NCBI RefSeq assembly: GCF_000022485.1
Contig: NC_012623.1
Span: 434,001 to 498,000, forward strand
Source: Sulfolobus islandicus Y.N.15.51
Lineage (GTDB): Archaea > Thermoproteota > Thermoprotei_A > Sulfolobales > Sulfolobaceae
Direction of reading: 5' to 3'
Length of the DNA: 64,000 nucleotides
The position numbers and the translations under genes are program-made. Positions 37,050 through 47,298 of the stretch are shown piece by piece (the stretch's first letter is position 1; each line of letters opens with the position of its first letter). A model generated the notes under the pieces. It was not told the origin of the DNA, ran no database searches, and saw only the letters and a list, made by a program, of their open reading frames with translations.

Positions 37050-38657
37050 GTGAGTGAGAAGCGCGCGTCAAGAGTATTAACGATCATATTAATAGTATTG
37101 ATTTTATCAGAATTTTGTAATGGTATATTGGTTAAGACGAGCACTATGAAAAATATATTCATCAGTTTAATTGTCTTAGAAGGAAAGCCAATAATGGTAA
37201 TCCAGACTTCTAAAGCTGATTTTCTAAATATAACTTTAGAAGATGTTAATAGAAATAGAATAACTTTGCCTACCATTTCTCTTAACGAGTCCAACGTTCT
37301 AACGTACACTTACGATGGATATCTAGTAATTGAGATGCGTGCACAAGGAAGTTTAACAGTCTATGTTATAGACTCCTCGTTAACCTTAATTAGTAATATA
37401 AAGCTAAACTATAATTATTCTGTTCAGTATCCACTCTTAACTGGAGACTATATAGTTCTGATTAGCAAGAAGCTAGTGGGAGTAATAAGTAGAAATATGA
37501 CCACTAATGGTTCACTTTTAGAGGAAAACATTCCCATTTATAATATTTCTATATCAGCAACTAATTTTCTTAATAAATATGAAAAGAATATTAGCATAAG
37601 CGATGTTATCGGATATCCCTTAAATCTTACACTAATTAAAGATCATATTATAACTGGGTCTTTCTTTCCACTAAATGAAGTATTACCCATTTTCACATAT
37701 AAAAACTGGATTTACATAGTTTATCCTATATATTCTAATTCCACAATAGGGGAATATGAAATAGAAGCCGTAAATTTAAATACGGGGTCAATAAGTTCTA
37801 CAGAGATTAAATTTAGGGGGTATATGAGTGGATATATTCCTTCTAACTTAGAGGGTCTGCGATTTCTAGTATTCTACAACGAAAGTAACATCTCGGTTTA
37901 CTCTATTAATGGGAGCTATATGGAAAGCTTAGAGATAAATAATTATACCAAACAACTAGAGAAGCCTTATGCAATATATACACCGCTCTTTCCCTCAGTA
38001 CTGCTTTCAAGTAGCTTAACCCTTGTTAATCCAATTGTTGTCCCACTGTCTATTGAAGTAGGGCCCATTATCAATGTAGTCAATTATTCTGTTAACGTTT
38101 TACCATCGGTTGCGAATCGTATTTCAGATTATTATTTGTTAGCCAACTTCAATCCCTATCTATACTTAGTTCTATTTAATACTACTTATGGACTAAATAT
38201 TCATAACGTATCGAACTTTTATATTTACAATAAATCTGTCTTATTAATACTTTTTTACAATTCGACTATATCATATTATCAAATTGGTAAGAGAGGTTTA
38301 AATAGACTTCCCTCGGGTACAATGATTTCAACTGGTCTTGTTGTGGAGAACAACTCTGTACAGTATTACCATAATCCTATATTCTTCTATCAGAACTTTC
38401 CTTTAATTCAAGGTTCTCCCATAATAATGAAATACAATAACGGTACTTATGAATTAGCTATAAGCTTGCCAAATTCCACCATTTATATACCTAAGGGTAA
38501 ATTGTACTTATCACTGGGAGATAAACTCCATGAGATAAATTTCAGTATTCCTCGGGATAATGATAGCTTTACGAATTATATTATCGTCTATGTTATCATA
38601 TTACTAGTATCAATTGCAATATATATTATAATTCGCGAGAAAGATAGAATTTCATAG
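37050..38657 (+). CDS. Secreted, C-terminally anchored protein of unknown function
   Basis: A 535-residue protein starting at GTG, about 30 bases after the TATA-like GATATATAAATA. It has an N-terminal signal segment (VLTIILIVLILSEFCNGILV), a long extracytoplasmic part rich in Asn-x-Ser/Thr sites and Tyr, with weak repeated strand patterns suggestive of a propeller-like fold, and a C-terminal membrane span (IVYVIILLVSIAIYIIIREKDR). No family recognised. Divergent from the ABC ATPase at 36757, with which it may work as an outside subunit. Confidence 0.65.
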   Translation: MSEKRASRVLTIILIVLILSEFCNGILVKTSTMKNIFISLIVLEGKPIMVIQTSKADFLNITLEDVNRNRITLPTISLNESNVLTYTYDGYLVIEMRAQGSLTVYVIDSSLTLISNIKLNYNYSVQYPLLTGDYIVLISKKLVGVISRNMTTNGSLLEENIPIYNISISATNFLNKYEKNISISDVIGYPLNLTLIKDHIITGSFFPLNEVLPIFTYKNWIYIVYPIYSNSTIGEYEIEAVNLNTGSISSTEIKFRGYMSGYIPSNLEGLRFLVFYNESNISVYSINGSYMESLEINNYTKQLEKPYAIYTPLFPSVLLSSSLTLVNPIVVPLSIEVGPIINVVNYSVNVLPSVANRISDYYLLANFNPYLYLVLFNTTYGLNIHNVSNFYIYNKSVLLILFYNSTISYYQIGKRGLNRLPSGTMISTGLVVENNSVQYYHNPIFFYQNFPLIQGSPIIMKYNNGTYELAISLPNSTIYIPKGKLYLSLGDKLHEINFSIPRDNDSFTNYIIVYVIILLVSIAIYIIIREKDRIS

Positions 38658-38707
38658 TAAGATGAACCATCTAATCCTTTTAAATTCAAACATTACTATA
38701 TTCTATA

Positions 38708-39370
38708 GTGATAAAAAGTTACACCATAGTGCTCTCACACGACGATTGGAGTCGTTACACTGAGAGATTTAACGAAGAGGAATTATATGTAAAGGTTGTA
38801 AGGAGAATTCCATCTTTAGATGGACTCACTGAAAACGTTATGGGTATAATTTACGCTAAGGACAAGGAGTTTTATAGGCAAATAATTAGAATGCTGAGTA
38901 GAAATGAAACAACTATTGATTTCAGAATAATAGATGAGTACAAAAACAAATCTAATATCAGAGCAATATACGCATCGATAGAGAGTCTTAAAGGAAGAAT
39001 AGCTGAAAGATTATTAAAGGATTGTAGAATTTTTAGCATGTCAGAAACTATATATGAAGGAATGGAAAGATGGAACGTAATTGCTGACTCCGAAAACTTC
39101 ATTAAGATCATACCAGAGGTGAAAGAGCTAACTTATGAGTTTAAAATTATTGAGGAATCTTCAAATCCACTCCTTTCAGTAAAGGAAGAGCTAACGCCTA
39201 AGGAATTATCAATTCTGAAGCTAGCCTTTGATAAGGGATACTTCGAAACGCCTAAAAGAATAGGACTAGAGGAGTTAGCAAATGAGTTGGGTATTTCTAA
39301 ACCAGCCATAATGCAAGTTTTAAGAAAGGCTATTGCGAAGTTGACCGAAAAGAGTATAAAAGATTTTTAA
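38708..39370 (+). CDS. HTH_10 regulator, paralogue
   Basis: A 220-residue regulator starting at GTG (MIKSYTIVLSHDDW). The C-terminal HTH_10 domain is DKGYFETPKRIGLEELANELGISKPAIMQVLRKAI, in residues about 163-210. It is related along its full length to the protein at 25643 and has the same convergent four-base overlap with the next gene. Putative regulator of the NicO-like transporter or the secreted protein upstream. Confidence 0.82.
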   Translation: MIKSYTIVLSHDDWSRYTERFNEEELYVKVVRRIPSLDGLTENVMGIIYAKDKEFYRQIIRMLSRNETTIDFRIIDEYKNKSNIRAIYASIESLKGRIAERLLKDCRIFSMSETIYEGMERWNVIADSENFIKIIPEVKELTYEFKIIEESSNPLLSVKEELTPKELSILKLAFDKGYFETPKRIGLEELANELGISKPAIMQVLRKAIAKLTEKSIKDF

Positions 39371-40041
39371 CCGGTTAGAGAGCTTAAAATTCCCAACCCT
39401 ATCATAAAAATTCCTAGAAATAGTAGTGATAGCCTCCCTGCCTTAGCTAGAATTTGGAAATTCGCTTTCACTCCTTTGACCAAACCTTTGTATATTAATA
39501 AAACCACTATGGATTGGGCTATCCATGAACCTATTCCAAATAATAGTCCAATTAAGAAGGTGATATTCCCACTAATAAGTGTACTTAGGGCAATGGTTAA
39601 TAACAATATTACTATAAAATCCCCTCCAAAGGCCGCAGCTAGGCCGTGAATCCAGATTAATTTGTAATCTGGATTATTATCTTTATCCACAACTTTATCC
39701 TTGCCTTTAATAATGAAAATTAAGGCAACTCCTATCATTGTCAGCCCTACTATAACATCTACTATTGGGTCTAAGTTGTAATTCTGAAAGAATGAGAGAA
39801 GTTGTCCAGTCAATGCGCTCAAACTAGCCCAGACGAGTGTTAATGCCACTGCGAAAACGCTTGTAGAAACTATTGCACCTTTCATATTCCTCTGCATTAT
39901 TCCATAGGATACGGTAATTGGCCATGTATGTTCGTCAGGTTTAAGTCCATGAACTATACCTATTATAAAAATTGCTAAAGGCCAATAAATGCCTAAGACT
40001 AATAATATTTTATGTGCTATTGGCTCTAGTATATCTGGCAA
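39367..40041 (-). CDS. NicO/NreB-like metal transporter
   Basis: A 224-residue protein with six spans. The second span has HGLKPDEHTWP, an HX4DxH-like metal motif of nickel/cobalt exporters, and a second His lies in WIHGLAAAFGGDF. The start chosen is TTG (PDILEPI). The frame stays open for another 20 codons upstream (to 40098) with a hydrophobic stretch but has no ATG, GTG or TTG, so a first span may have been lost by mutation of the true start. Likely exports or imports nickel, cobalt or a related ion. Confidence 0.65.
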   Translation of the reverse strand: MPDILEPIAHKILLVLGIYWPLAIFIIGIVHGLKPDEHTWPITVSYGIMQRNMKGAIVSTSVFAVALTLVWASLSALTGQLLSFFQNYNLDPIVDVIVGLTMIGVALIFIIKGKDKVVDKDNNPDYKLIWIHGLAAAFGGDFIVILLLTIALSTLISGNITFLIGLLFGIGSWIAQSIVVLLIYKGLVKGVKANFQILAKAGRLSLLFLGIFMIGLGILSSLTG

Positions 40042-40263
40042 CGATAATATAGCAACTGCAATTCCGAGAGATATGGAAAGCGCAATTATGAGTTCTTCCT
40101 CTCATATGGTATGAGGGTAACCCTAAAGTATATAAATTTTTCTACTAATAACAAAGGAAAAGGACAAAAAACATTTAAAAAAGAATTTTTACCTTCTTCT
40201 AACTAACACCACGGCTATTACTATTATAACTATTAGTACAATTATTCCAATCGCTATATATGT

Positions 40264-41595
40264 GGGGCTACTGGGTATAGTTGTGTGAGAAAATATGTAA
40301 GCAGAAGGTTAAAAGTCTTCATCAAGACTCACCTGGAACCTTGAAGCGTGGAGTTGTTTGAGATGATATGAGTAATGCCTTATCACCGACATGGGCCTGA
40401 ACTTCCAACGCGAATTACTTTCATGGATCGAAACGTAGAGATAGACCTCCAAGGAGCGAAGAGAGGGAAAGTAACCTCCGAGCTCCTCCTCGAACCTAGC
40501 CAGGGTCGAGTTGAAACTCTCCGACGTGTTATTAGTGTAGAGGTAGTGTCTAATCTCCCTGGGGAAGTTGAGAAAGGAACAATACTTGTCAGCAGCGTCA
40601 AGAAGCCTCTTGGCTCGGGCTGGAGAAAAGGGTTGGACAAGTTGGCTGAGGGACAATATAGCCTTCCTTCCCTCCTCCACGTTCCTGGAGGACTTTAGAT
40701 CCCTAACTCTAATCATTAGTTCCTCCTTCTCCTTGTCTGGGAGGACCCTCATGAGGTTCCTAACCATGTGTGTTATACAGAGCTGGTGTTGAGAGGAGGG
40801 AAAGAGCGTGGACACGACGCGATCGAGTCCAGAGAAGTCATCGCTCACGATTACGTCAACCCTGCTGACTCCCCTGCTTACGAGTCCGCTCAAGAAGGAC
40901 TTCCAACCGTCCAAGTCCTCCCTATCCCTAACTTCGTAGTCCAAGACGAACTTATTCCCTTCTAAGTCAACTCCTATGGCAATGTAAATGGCTCTCTCCA
41001 TGATCGACTCGCTGATTCTGACCTTTACGATCTTCACATCGATGTAAAGGGCTAGGAGATCGTGAGGTAGTTCGCGGCTCTTGTATTCCTTGAGTTTGTT
41101 GGATATTCTCTCGGCAACCCGATTCATTACGATCTCACTATACGGTATTCCCTTGGCTGCTAACACGGCCTTGACTTGACTTGGAGTCATGCCTGATAGA
41201 ACGAGCTGCTGGAGGAAGTCCTCGTAATCTGGGCTGGTCCTCTCGTACTTCTCCGGAAGGATCTTGGGTCTGAAGCCACCCTTTCTGGTTCTCGGTACTC
41301 TGAGTCTTAATACTCCGTCTCCGGTTCCCAGATATCTGAAGTAGGTCCCGTTCTTGTGGTCGTCCTCAACTTCTAGGTAGGCTTCCCTCTCTTCCATCAT
41401 GGCCTCTTGCAAGATTATCTCCTCTATTTCCCTTAGGCTAACTCCTTCTTTGATTGCCTTTCTTATCTTTTCTCTTATTTCTTCCATTACCTTCATGGTA
41501 TTACTCTCCCTTATGGTATTACCCCTTCCGGGGTTATTTTTACTTTTTGTCATTATTTTTCACCTTTTGCTACCACAACTATAACTGGTAGCCCC
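40264..41595 (-). mobile_element. ISC1332-like insertion sequence (IS256 family), copy 2
   Basis: Exactly 1332 bp, with the same terminal inverted repeats as copy 1 and in the same orientation. The flanks share ACATAT (gene orientation: ACATATTA before, ACATATAT after), an 8-base target duplication with the last two bases differing. It lies within the last 75 bases of a surface-protein gene. Confidence 0.95.
40309..41553 (-). CDS. IS256-family transposase (copy 2)
   Basis: A 414-residue mutator-type transposase, full length. Catalytic Asp, Asp and Glu are in LYIDVKIVKVR, VSDDFSGLDRV and TNNTSESFNS. It differs from copy 1 by two extra residues (KEKEELM) and a few substitutions. Codon use is more GC-rich than in neighbouring genes, as for the first copy. 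Confidence 0.95.
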   Translation of the reverse strand: MTKSKNNPGRGNTIRESNTMKVMEEIREKIRKAIKEGVSLREIEEIILQEAMMEEREAYLEVEDDHKNGTYFRYLGTGDGVLRLRVPRTRKGGFRPKILPEKYERTSPDYEDFLQQLVLSGMTPSQVKAVLAAKGIPYSEIVMNRVAERISNKLKEYKSRELPHDLLALYIDVKIVKVRISESIMERAIYIAIGVDLEGNKFVLDYEVRDREDLDGWKSFLSGLVSRGVSRVDVIVSDDFSGLDRVVSTLFPSSQHQLCITHMVRNLMRVLPDKEKEELMIRVRDLKSSRNVEEGRKAILSLSQLVQPFSPARAKRLLDAADKYCSFLNFPREIRHYLYTNNTSESFNSTLARFEEELGGYFPSLRSLEVYLYVSIHESNSRWKFRPMSVIRHYSYHLKQLHASRFQVSLDEDF

Positions 41596-43052
41596 TAATA
41601 TGTTGAAGATGGATCGTCAAATATTTCCAGTTTTCCATTTATGATGAAGTAATTGGAAGAGTTTAATTTAACTAATGTATCATTCTCTACCTTATAGACG
41701 CCAATTATGGAACCATTATTAAGCGTCGTAACGTTGAATAGGATGTATTGTGAAGACACGTTGACTACGACCTTCTGTGCCACATGAACGTTACCGTTTA
41801 AATGCACATTGGTAACGTTTACCAATAGCGGAAGTGTTACACTAACATTATGAGTAGTATTGGCTTCTGTTAATACTACGAATTTTGACGTTGAATTTAA
41901 CGTTATTTCCGCTAGCACGCCTTTATGATTATTCACTATGACTAAATGAGAAATGTTAACGATTGCAGTTGACGTTATATTACCTTCATCGTTTCCTACT
42001 ATCATTACTGGGACTCCATTAATGTAAGTGTAACCCATAAAGTTGGCATGTACTTGTTTTACTCCACTTACCGTAACTATCTTAAGTTCAGTAAATGCGA
42101 TGTTATAATTAAGTCCAATCTTAACTGGAATCATCTCTAGATTTCCAACAATACTCGAAATGTGTATATATCCTAGAATTGTACCATTTACTCCATAAAA
42201 TTCTATCGTCTCAAAATCTGCACGTATGTTTCCCTTACCTGACATTACTGGAACTAAGCCTTCTCCTTTCCAAAATAAGGCAGGAGTCAGTGTGCCATTA
42301 AAGTACGCTGTAGTAACCTTATATCCATTAACAGTTGCGTTGCTTTCTGTCCCATTATAGTTAATACTGACCAGTAATGGAGAATATCTCCTTGGTATTT
42401 GCGCTGTAGCAGTTAGCTCTCCACTAACCGATACTTTAGCCTCTACAGATGTTACCGGGAATAAGTATAGGCTTATTTTATTGCTTATACTTACATTTTC
42501 TTTATTAATTGCCAATGTTGCATTAGCTATTGTGGAACCGTTTGCGAATTGAAGCATAACTTCACTTGTTCCATTAATATATGCATAAGCGTTAATATCA
42601 GTAGCATTAAAACCAGCCCATATCAATTCTGTCTCATTTGCACTCATTATCACTATTCTTATTAAATCAGGTAAGTCAGTTTTTATCGTAATGGTGTTAT
42701 TAGTATAAGCTGATACGTTAACATATCCCTCAAATTTTTCTGGAGAAGAAGCAAATAATAAAGTGTAAACTGTTCTATTGTACGTTACCTTAAACGTTTT
42801 GCCGTCACTTAGGGTTGTATTGTATGTAGCTGAACTTACAGTATAAGTTACTGTACTTGCACTTAATGGACCATTAATACCGGAGGCTCTGTATACACTA
42901 TCATATCTTTGATAATACACGTGTATTGTAGGACTTGAACTAGCTGAAATTAGAATTGTTGCGAAAACCGTTAAGAGGGGAAGTAGGAGGACTAGCCATT
43001 TCATGTGAGATAGTAGGACGTTTCCCCTATATAAGGGTTAAATCGTTCCGCT

Positions 43053-43700
43053 TCATGAAACGGGTTGAATTTCAAATAATTTCTTCACTAGATTTATATC
43101 ACGAACTAATATAAACTCATCTGAGTTTTCATTACTGTTGCTGTTAGTGGAGTTTCCTATAAATTTAAAGTAAAGACCTATATCGTTAAGTATTTGTTGT
43201 GGCGTCAAATTCTCATAACTCTTACCATAAATATAAGCAGTTACCTTAACATCATCCTCCTTTATAGTTACATTTACATAGGTTTGGTTAAGATTTAACG
43301 TTACGACTTGACCATCTTCAAAATAGAGAATAACATATAATTGAGAAAACGTTATATTAGGCTTGATACCAACAATGTATATTCCATGTTCTTTAACGTG
43401 TATCTTAAATTCAGCCTTAAATGAAAATGAATAGGTCTGAGGCTGTTTAGTAGTAGTTGAAGATCCAGAATTAGTAGTAGAGGACTGAGTTGTAGTGATA
43501 GTTGAAGTTGCTCCAGATGTCGTGTTAGTTGTGGTTGAACTAGACGGAGAGATAATTTGCACTGTGGAGACATTTATTGGAATTCCACCTACTGGCTGAG
43601 TAGGTCTATTGTGTAGTGTATAATAAAGTTCTACACCTAAAATTACATTTACAATTAAGGTAATAATTACCAAACCTACCAAGAGTGTTTGTCTATCCAC
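43053..43700 (-). CDS. Membrane-anchored protein with Ser/Thr linker, unknown
   Basis: A 215-residue protein from GTG 43700 (MDRQTLLVGLVIITLIVNVI). A TATA box (TTTATATGG) stands about 31 bases before that codon, which argues against an ATG 26 codons further up. After the N-terminal span comes a Ser/Thr-rich linker (about 30-75) and a beta-rich domain (FSFKAEFKIHVKEHGIYIVG ... FSQLYVILYFEDGQVV) ending LFEIQPVS. No family recognised. It precedes the anchored surface protein at 43004 with a 48-base gap that includes that gene's own TATA box. Confidence 0.6.
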   Translation of the reverse strand: MDRQTLLVGLVIITLIVNVILGVELYYTLHNRPTQPVGGIPINVSTVQIISPSSSTTTNTTSGATSTITTTQSSTTNSGSSTTTKQPQTYSFSFKAEFKIHVKEHGIYIVGIKPNITFSQLYVILYFEDGQVVTLNLNQTYVNVTIKEDDVKVTAYIYGKSYENLTPQQILNDIGLYFKFIGNSTNSNSNENSDEFILVRDINLVKKLFEIQPVS

Positions 43701-43778
43701 GATTTGTAATTGGTTGAATATTCCATATAAACCTTGGTTCCATGAAACAGTGAAACAATACACTTTAGAATGACGCAT

Positions 43779-44385
43779 TTACGTCAAAGTATAGCAAATT
43801 AAGTAACCTACACGAGCTACATGAATTACCTAATATCATAAACCTTTTCATAAAACTTGAAGCGAATAGTTAAAAGTAAATTGCATCTTCTGGAGGGGCG
43901 ATTCAGGTCTCTTTTGCGAATTGTAATTCATGAATAAGATGGAGATAACAAAGTAAACTGCTGAGCGTGGATCTCCACCTAGTCAGTGGGGTGGTATTTG
44001 ATTAAATTCATTACGATTCTTTAAATAAACTGAATTCGCAAAGGATGCGTGAACGGACTTTTTGGAGATCAAGTGAGATATAAGGACGTATACCAAATTA
44101 TTATCGCATCAGGATTCTAATTATCTTCAATTATTTTTAGATAATACTATACTAAAAGTCATTTCATTATAGTTATTGCAAAGGATTCATATAGCCATAA
44201 AACTCTTAAAAATATTTTTAAGAGTTTTAATTATAATTGAATTCTAAGGGAGATCTTAGAACCTATGCTTCTTTAATTATAGAAAATAAGATAAAGGCAT
44301 AATTCCTAACGACAAGGAGAAGTTGAACAACCCAATATTTAGAAATCGCTAAGCTAATAAACTGGTTAATATTTAGTTAAGTTTG
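43779..44385. other. Gap of about 600 bases with an inverted-repeat element
   Basis: No gene seen. CTTTTGCGAATT (43911-43922) is mirrored by AATTCGCAAAGG (44033-44044), bounding 134 bases, and a smaller hairpin CCACC-GGTGG lies inside it (about 43976-43994). The size and layout resemble a MITE, but there is no clear target duplication. The rest is AT-rich. Confidence 0.4.
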
Positions 44386-45171
44386 ATGAAGATTTTGCTA
44401 TTATTGCTCTTACCATTGATAACAGTCCCAGTCATTATTTCACACTCTTCAATCTTAAATATTTATTATAACGGTACTGTAGAGGCTGAACTTACTGGTA
44501 ACGTTAATCAATTCGTCCTGATAGGGCATAATATAACGAACCTTAAGATCATTGGAGCCAAATATAACTTGTCCGGAAATACATTATATCTCACTCCCAG
44601 TAATACTACTGTTTTCATTTACTACAATGCCATACTACCTAGAGGAGTTATCCAAATTAATGAGCCATATAACGCTACAATCAATATTTATCTACCTCTT
44701 AACTCCTCTATTAATTACATTTCTCCACAGCCCTACAGCTTTAATGTAATGAGCGATTATTATAATGTTACTTTTGCAAACGTAAATAGCGTCATATTGC
44801 TCTATACGCTTTCTTCCCATGTTACTACAGCACAAAATGAATTGGAGATTCCTATGATAATAGGTGGTTTAATAAGTAGCGATGCAGTACTAGTTTCACT
44901 AATCATATTCTTGCTAAGGAGAGGAAATGTTAGGGTTTTGAAAGAAGAGGAAACAGTAGATTTCGTTCCAGAGGTGTTGGATGAAAGGGATACTATTGTG
45001 TTAGAGGCAATAAAAATGGGTACAAATACATTAGCTGATATTGTGAGACAGACTGGTTTACCTAAATCTACTGCATATAGGAGAGTTAAGAAGTTAGTTA
45101 AGTTGGGATATATAGAGGAGATAAGAGAGGAAGGTAAGATTAGGTACGTGGTAAGGAGCGATAAGAAATAG
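44386..45171 (+). CDS. Membrane-tethered HTH transcriptional regulator
   Basis: A 261-residue protein with a signal-like N-terminus (MKILLLLLLPLITVPVII), an extracytoplasmic beta-rich domain of about 140 residues, one membrane span (GLISSDAVLVSLIIFLLRR, about 167-185) and a cytoplasmic C-terminal winged helix (DIVRQTGLPKSTAYRRVKKLVKLGYIEE). It looks like a one-component system that senses an outside signal and binds DNA at the membrane. ATG 44386 is preferred to TTG 44383. The adjacent secreted proteins are plausible targets. The family resembles other crenarchaeal membrane-bound IclR/MarR-type regulators. Confidence 0.75.
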   Translation: MKILLLLLLPLITVPVIISHSSILNIYYNGTVEAELTGNVNQFVLIGHNITNLKIIGAKYNLSGNTLYLTPSNTTVFIYYNAILPRGVIQINEPYNATINIYLPLNSSINYISPQPYSFNVMSDYYNVTFANVNSVILLYTLSSHVTTAQNELEIPMIIGGLISSDAVLVSLIIFLLRRGNVRVLKEEETVDFVPEVLDERDTIVLEAIKMGTNTLADIVRQTGLPKSTAYRRVKKLVKLGYIEEIREEGKIRYVVRSDKK

Positions 45172-45238
45172 CTGTTTCACTGTTCCGGAACGCCTCCCTT
45201 AAAAGGATGAACTTATAAGAGAATATGTAGGTGAAAAG

Positions 45239-45772
45239 ATGAATAAGCTACTCCTGCTCGGTGTATTATTAAGCACGATATTAGTAGGCGGTGTAGTAAT
45301 TGGAGAGGAAATAAGCGGAAGTTTAGGAACTATAAGTTACAATGTGACCTCACCGACTATACAAACTACCTTAGCCTCATTCAATTTAGGGAATTTAACT
45401 GCGGGACAAAAAGGTACATTAACGGAAAACGCTACTCTTACTGTTTCGGCTAATGGTACTTATACCATAAAATTAAAAGAAGATGTATTAGGAAACGTAT
45501 TCTCTGAATTTAACGTTACAATTCACATTGCTAATTATACCTTTACGTTGTCACTTCACGGAACGGAGCACTATACATTATACCTTAGCAAGGGTACCTA
45601 TACGGTAAACATTAAGATATCTTATGTGGTATCACAAAATCCTGAGGCAAAGTCAGTTAGTAATATTCCATTCTTAATGGTGAAATATGGAGGAGAGCAA
45701 CAAGCACAACAAACCCAGACGGCAGAGCATGGAAAGAAACATCATGATGACGATAACGAACAAGATGACTAA
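45239..45772 (+). CDS. Small secreted protein with His/Asp-rich tail
   Basis: A 177-residue protein with a signal peptide (MNKLLLLGVLLSTILVGGVVIG), a beta-rich body with several N-glycosylation sites, and a Gln-rich then acidic/His C-terminus (EHGKKHHDDDNEQDD) that could bind metal ions. There is GGTGAAAAG directly before the ATG. No family recognised. It follows the tethered regulator by 67 bases on the same strand. Confidence 0.6.
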   Translation: MNKLLLLGVLLSTILVGGVVIGEEISGSLGTISYNVTSPTIQTTLASFNLGNLTAGQKGTLTENATLTVSANGTYTIKLKEDVLGNVFSEFNVTIHIANYTFTLSLHGTEHYTLYLSKGTYTVNIKISYVVSQNPEAKSVSNIPFLMVKYGGEQQAQQTQTAEHGKKHHDDDNEQDD

Positions 45773-45864
45773 AAATAAGATAGACTAAAAAGGGAGATAT
45801 AAGGTAAAAAAATATTTTTGTCAGAAAGGACCCAGTTCTTCACCATTTAGAGAGAGATTTCACA

Positions 45865-47268
45865 TCACGCATTATATTTCTCTCTCATATAATCTAATAG
45901 CCTAGATGGGTTATATGCCTCACCAAATGACCTCATTTGTAACTCCTTTGGTGAATATATTGATCCGTATTTATGAATTCTCTCTCTTAGCCAATTCTTT
46001 ATCCCCTCTATATTACTAATATCGAAACCTCTCTCACTCTTCATGTGGTAGTATACCATACCAGCTATCACATTTCCCAATGTATAAGTAGGGAAGTAAC
46101 CAAAAGAGCCTTGACTCCAATGAACGTCTTGTAATACTCCCTCTCCATCATTCTTAGGCCTTATATTTAGATATTTGTCCATCAAATCATTAAATAGTGA
46201 GGGGAATTCGCTAGCTTCTAAACTACCCTCTATTGCCCTCTTCTCTATCTCGTATCTGATTGCAATATGAAAGTTATAAGTAACTTCATCAGCGTCAACC
46301 CTAATTGGTTGCCTCTTAACGCCATTAACATAGTAATATACATCATCAATGCTATCCTTAACGTTTAGCAAGGGATAAATGGTTTTAATAAAGCCATAAC
46401 TCCTTCCTACTACGTTTTCCCAGAATCTCGATTGCGACTCATGAAGGCCCATGGAAGGAGCATTTGCTAAAGGAGAGTATTCTAGACTCGGATCTATTTG
46501 TAACTCATATATTGCATGCCCGCTCTCGTGCACTAGAGAATAAAGAACTCTCTTGAAATCATATCCTTCATACCTTACTGTTATTCTAACATCATTTCTA
46601 CTCATTGATACTGTGAAAGGATGAGGAGAAACGTCTATTCTAAATCTATCCTTAGGCATCTTTAGTACCTCATAAGCTATTGCCTCTATGGTTTTACTCA
46701 TCTGAAAAACATCATATTTTTCATCCTCAAAATGATATTTTCTAGTAAACTTATCATCGATCTTATTGAGAATCTTAGACAAACCGGGTAATAACTCGTT
46801 GAATACCCTTTCAGCATCGGTGACAGTAAACCCTTCTTCATACCTATCTAAAAGTGCACTATATGGATGATCCTTATACCCTAGCTTATGTGCTATCTCT
46901 CTCTTAATCTCAAGTATTTGCTCTAAATAAGGTTTGAATGCGTTAAAATCGCCTTTAGCTTTAGCGTTTCTCCAAACTACAGTAGCTTCAGATGTTATTC
47001 TATGAAGTTTCATATCCAACTCTTCTGGCACAGCGTCATAGTACTTATATTCTCTATCTAAAACTCTTTTTAAACCCTTTTCAATATCACTTTTTGGCTC
47101 TAACTTTTCTATCTCGCCTCTAATGCCTAACGACAATTTCCTCCTTAAGTTACTTAGCCTGGCTAAAGCCTCTCCCCTAGCCTTAATCCCAGATTGGGGC
47201 ATGTAAGTTTGGATATCCCAATCCAGTAAGCTTATTGCGTGTTCAATTGCCCAAATGTCTTCATACAT
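45865..47268 (-). CDS. Carboxypeptidase Taq-type metallopeptidase (M32)
   Basis: A 467-residue thermostable carboxypeptidase of family M32. The zinc site is HESGH in [13 protein letters not shown] (about residues 242-254), with further family motifs: [12 protein letters not shown] at the start, [12 protein letters not shown], and the IRxEVDE-like region [21 protein letters not shown]. It is about 25 residues shorter at the N-terminus than typical members (about 490-500) but all motifs are present. Cytoplasmic; releases C-terminal residues from peptides. It follows ilvD by 30 bases on the same strand. Confidence 0.92.
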   Translation of the reverse strand: MYEDIWAIEHAISLLDWDIQTYMPQSGIKARGEALARLSNLRRKLSLGIRGEIEKLEPKSDIEKGLKRVLDREYKYYDAVPEELDMKLHRITSEATVVWRNAKAKGDFNAFKPYLEQILEIKREIAHKLGYKDHPYSALLDRYEEGFTVTDAERVFNELLPGLSKILNKIDDKFTRKYHFEDEKYDVFQMSKTIEAIAYEVLKMPKDRFRIDVSPHPFTVSMSRNDVRITVRYEGYDFKRVLYSLVHESGHAIYELQIDPSLEYSPLANAPSMGLHESQSRFWENVVGRSYGFIKTIYPLLNVKDSIDDVYYYVNGVKRQPIRVDADEVTYNFHIAIRYEIEKRAIEGSLEASEFPSLFNDLMDKYLNIRPKNDGEGVLQDVHWSQGSFGYFPTYTLGNVIAGMVYYHMKSERGFDISNIEGIKNWLRERIHKYGSIYSPKELQMRSFGEAYNPSRLLDYMREKYNA

Positions 47269-47298
47269 AAAGGAGAATTAGAAGAATTAAATAAAAAA

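Larger units (their letters stand above)
40189..43004 (-). pseudogene. Secreted/anchored surface protein cut from its anchor by ISC1332
   Basis: The main block (43004-41596) encodes a signal peptide (MKWLVLLLPLLTVFATILIS) and about 440 extracytoplasmic residues rich in Thr, Asn and Val with many N-glycosylation sites, ending EIFDDPSSTY. The stop there is formed by the first G of the element. Beyond ISC1332 the same frame continues IAIGIIVLIVIIVIAVVLVRRR and stops at 40189: the original C-terminal membrane anchor. The insertion therefore yields a protein of 469 residues without anchor. A TATA box CTTATATAG lies about 25 bases before the start. Family unknown. Confidence 0.8.
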
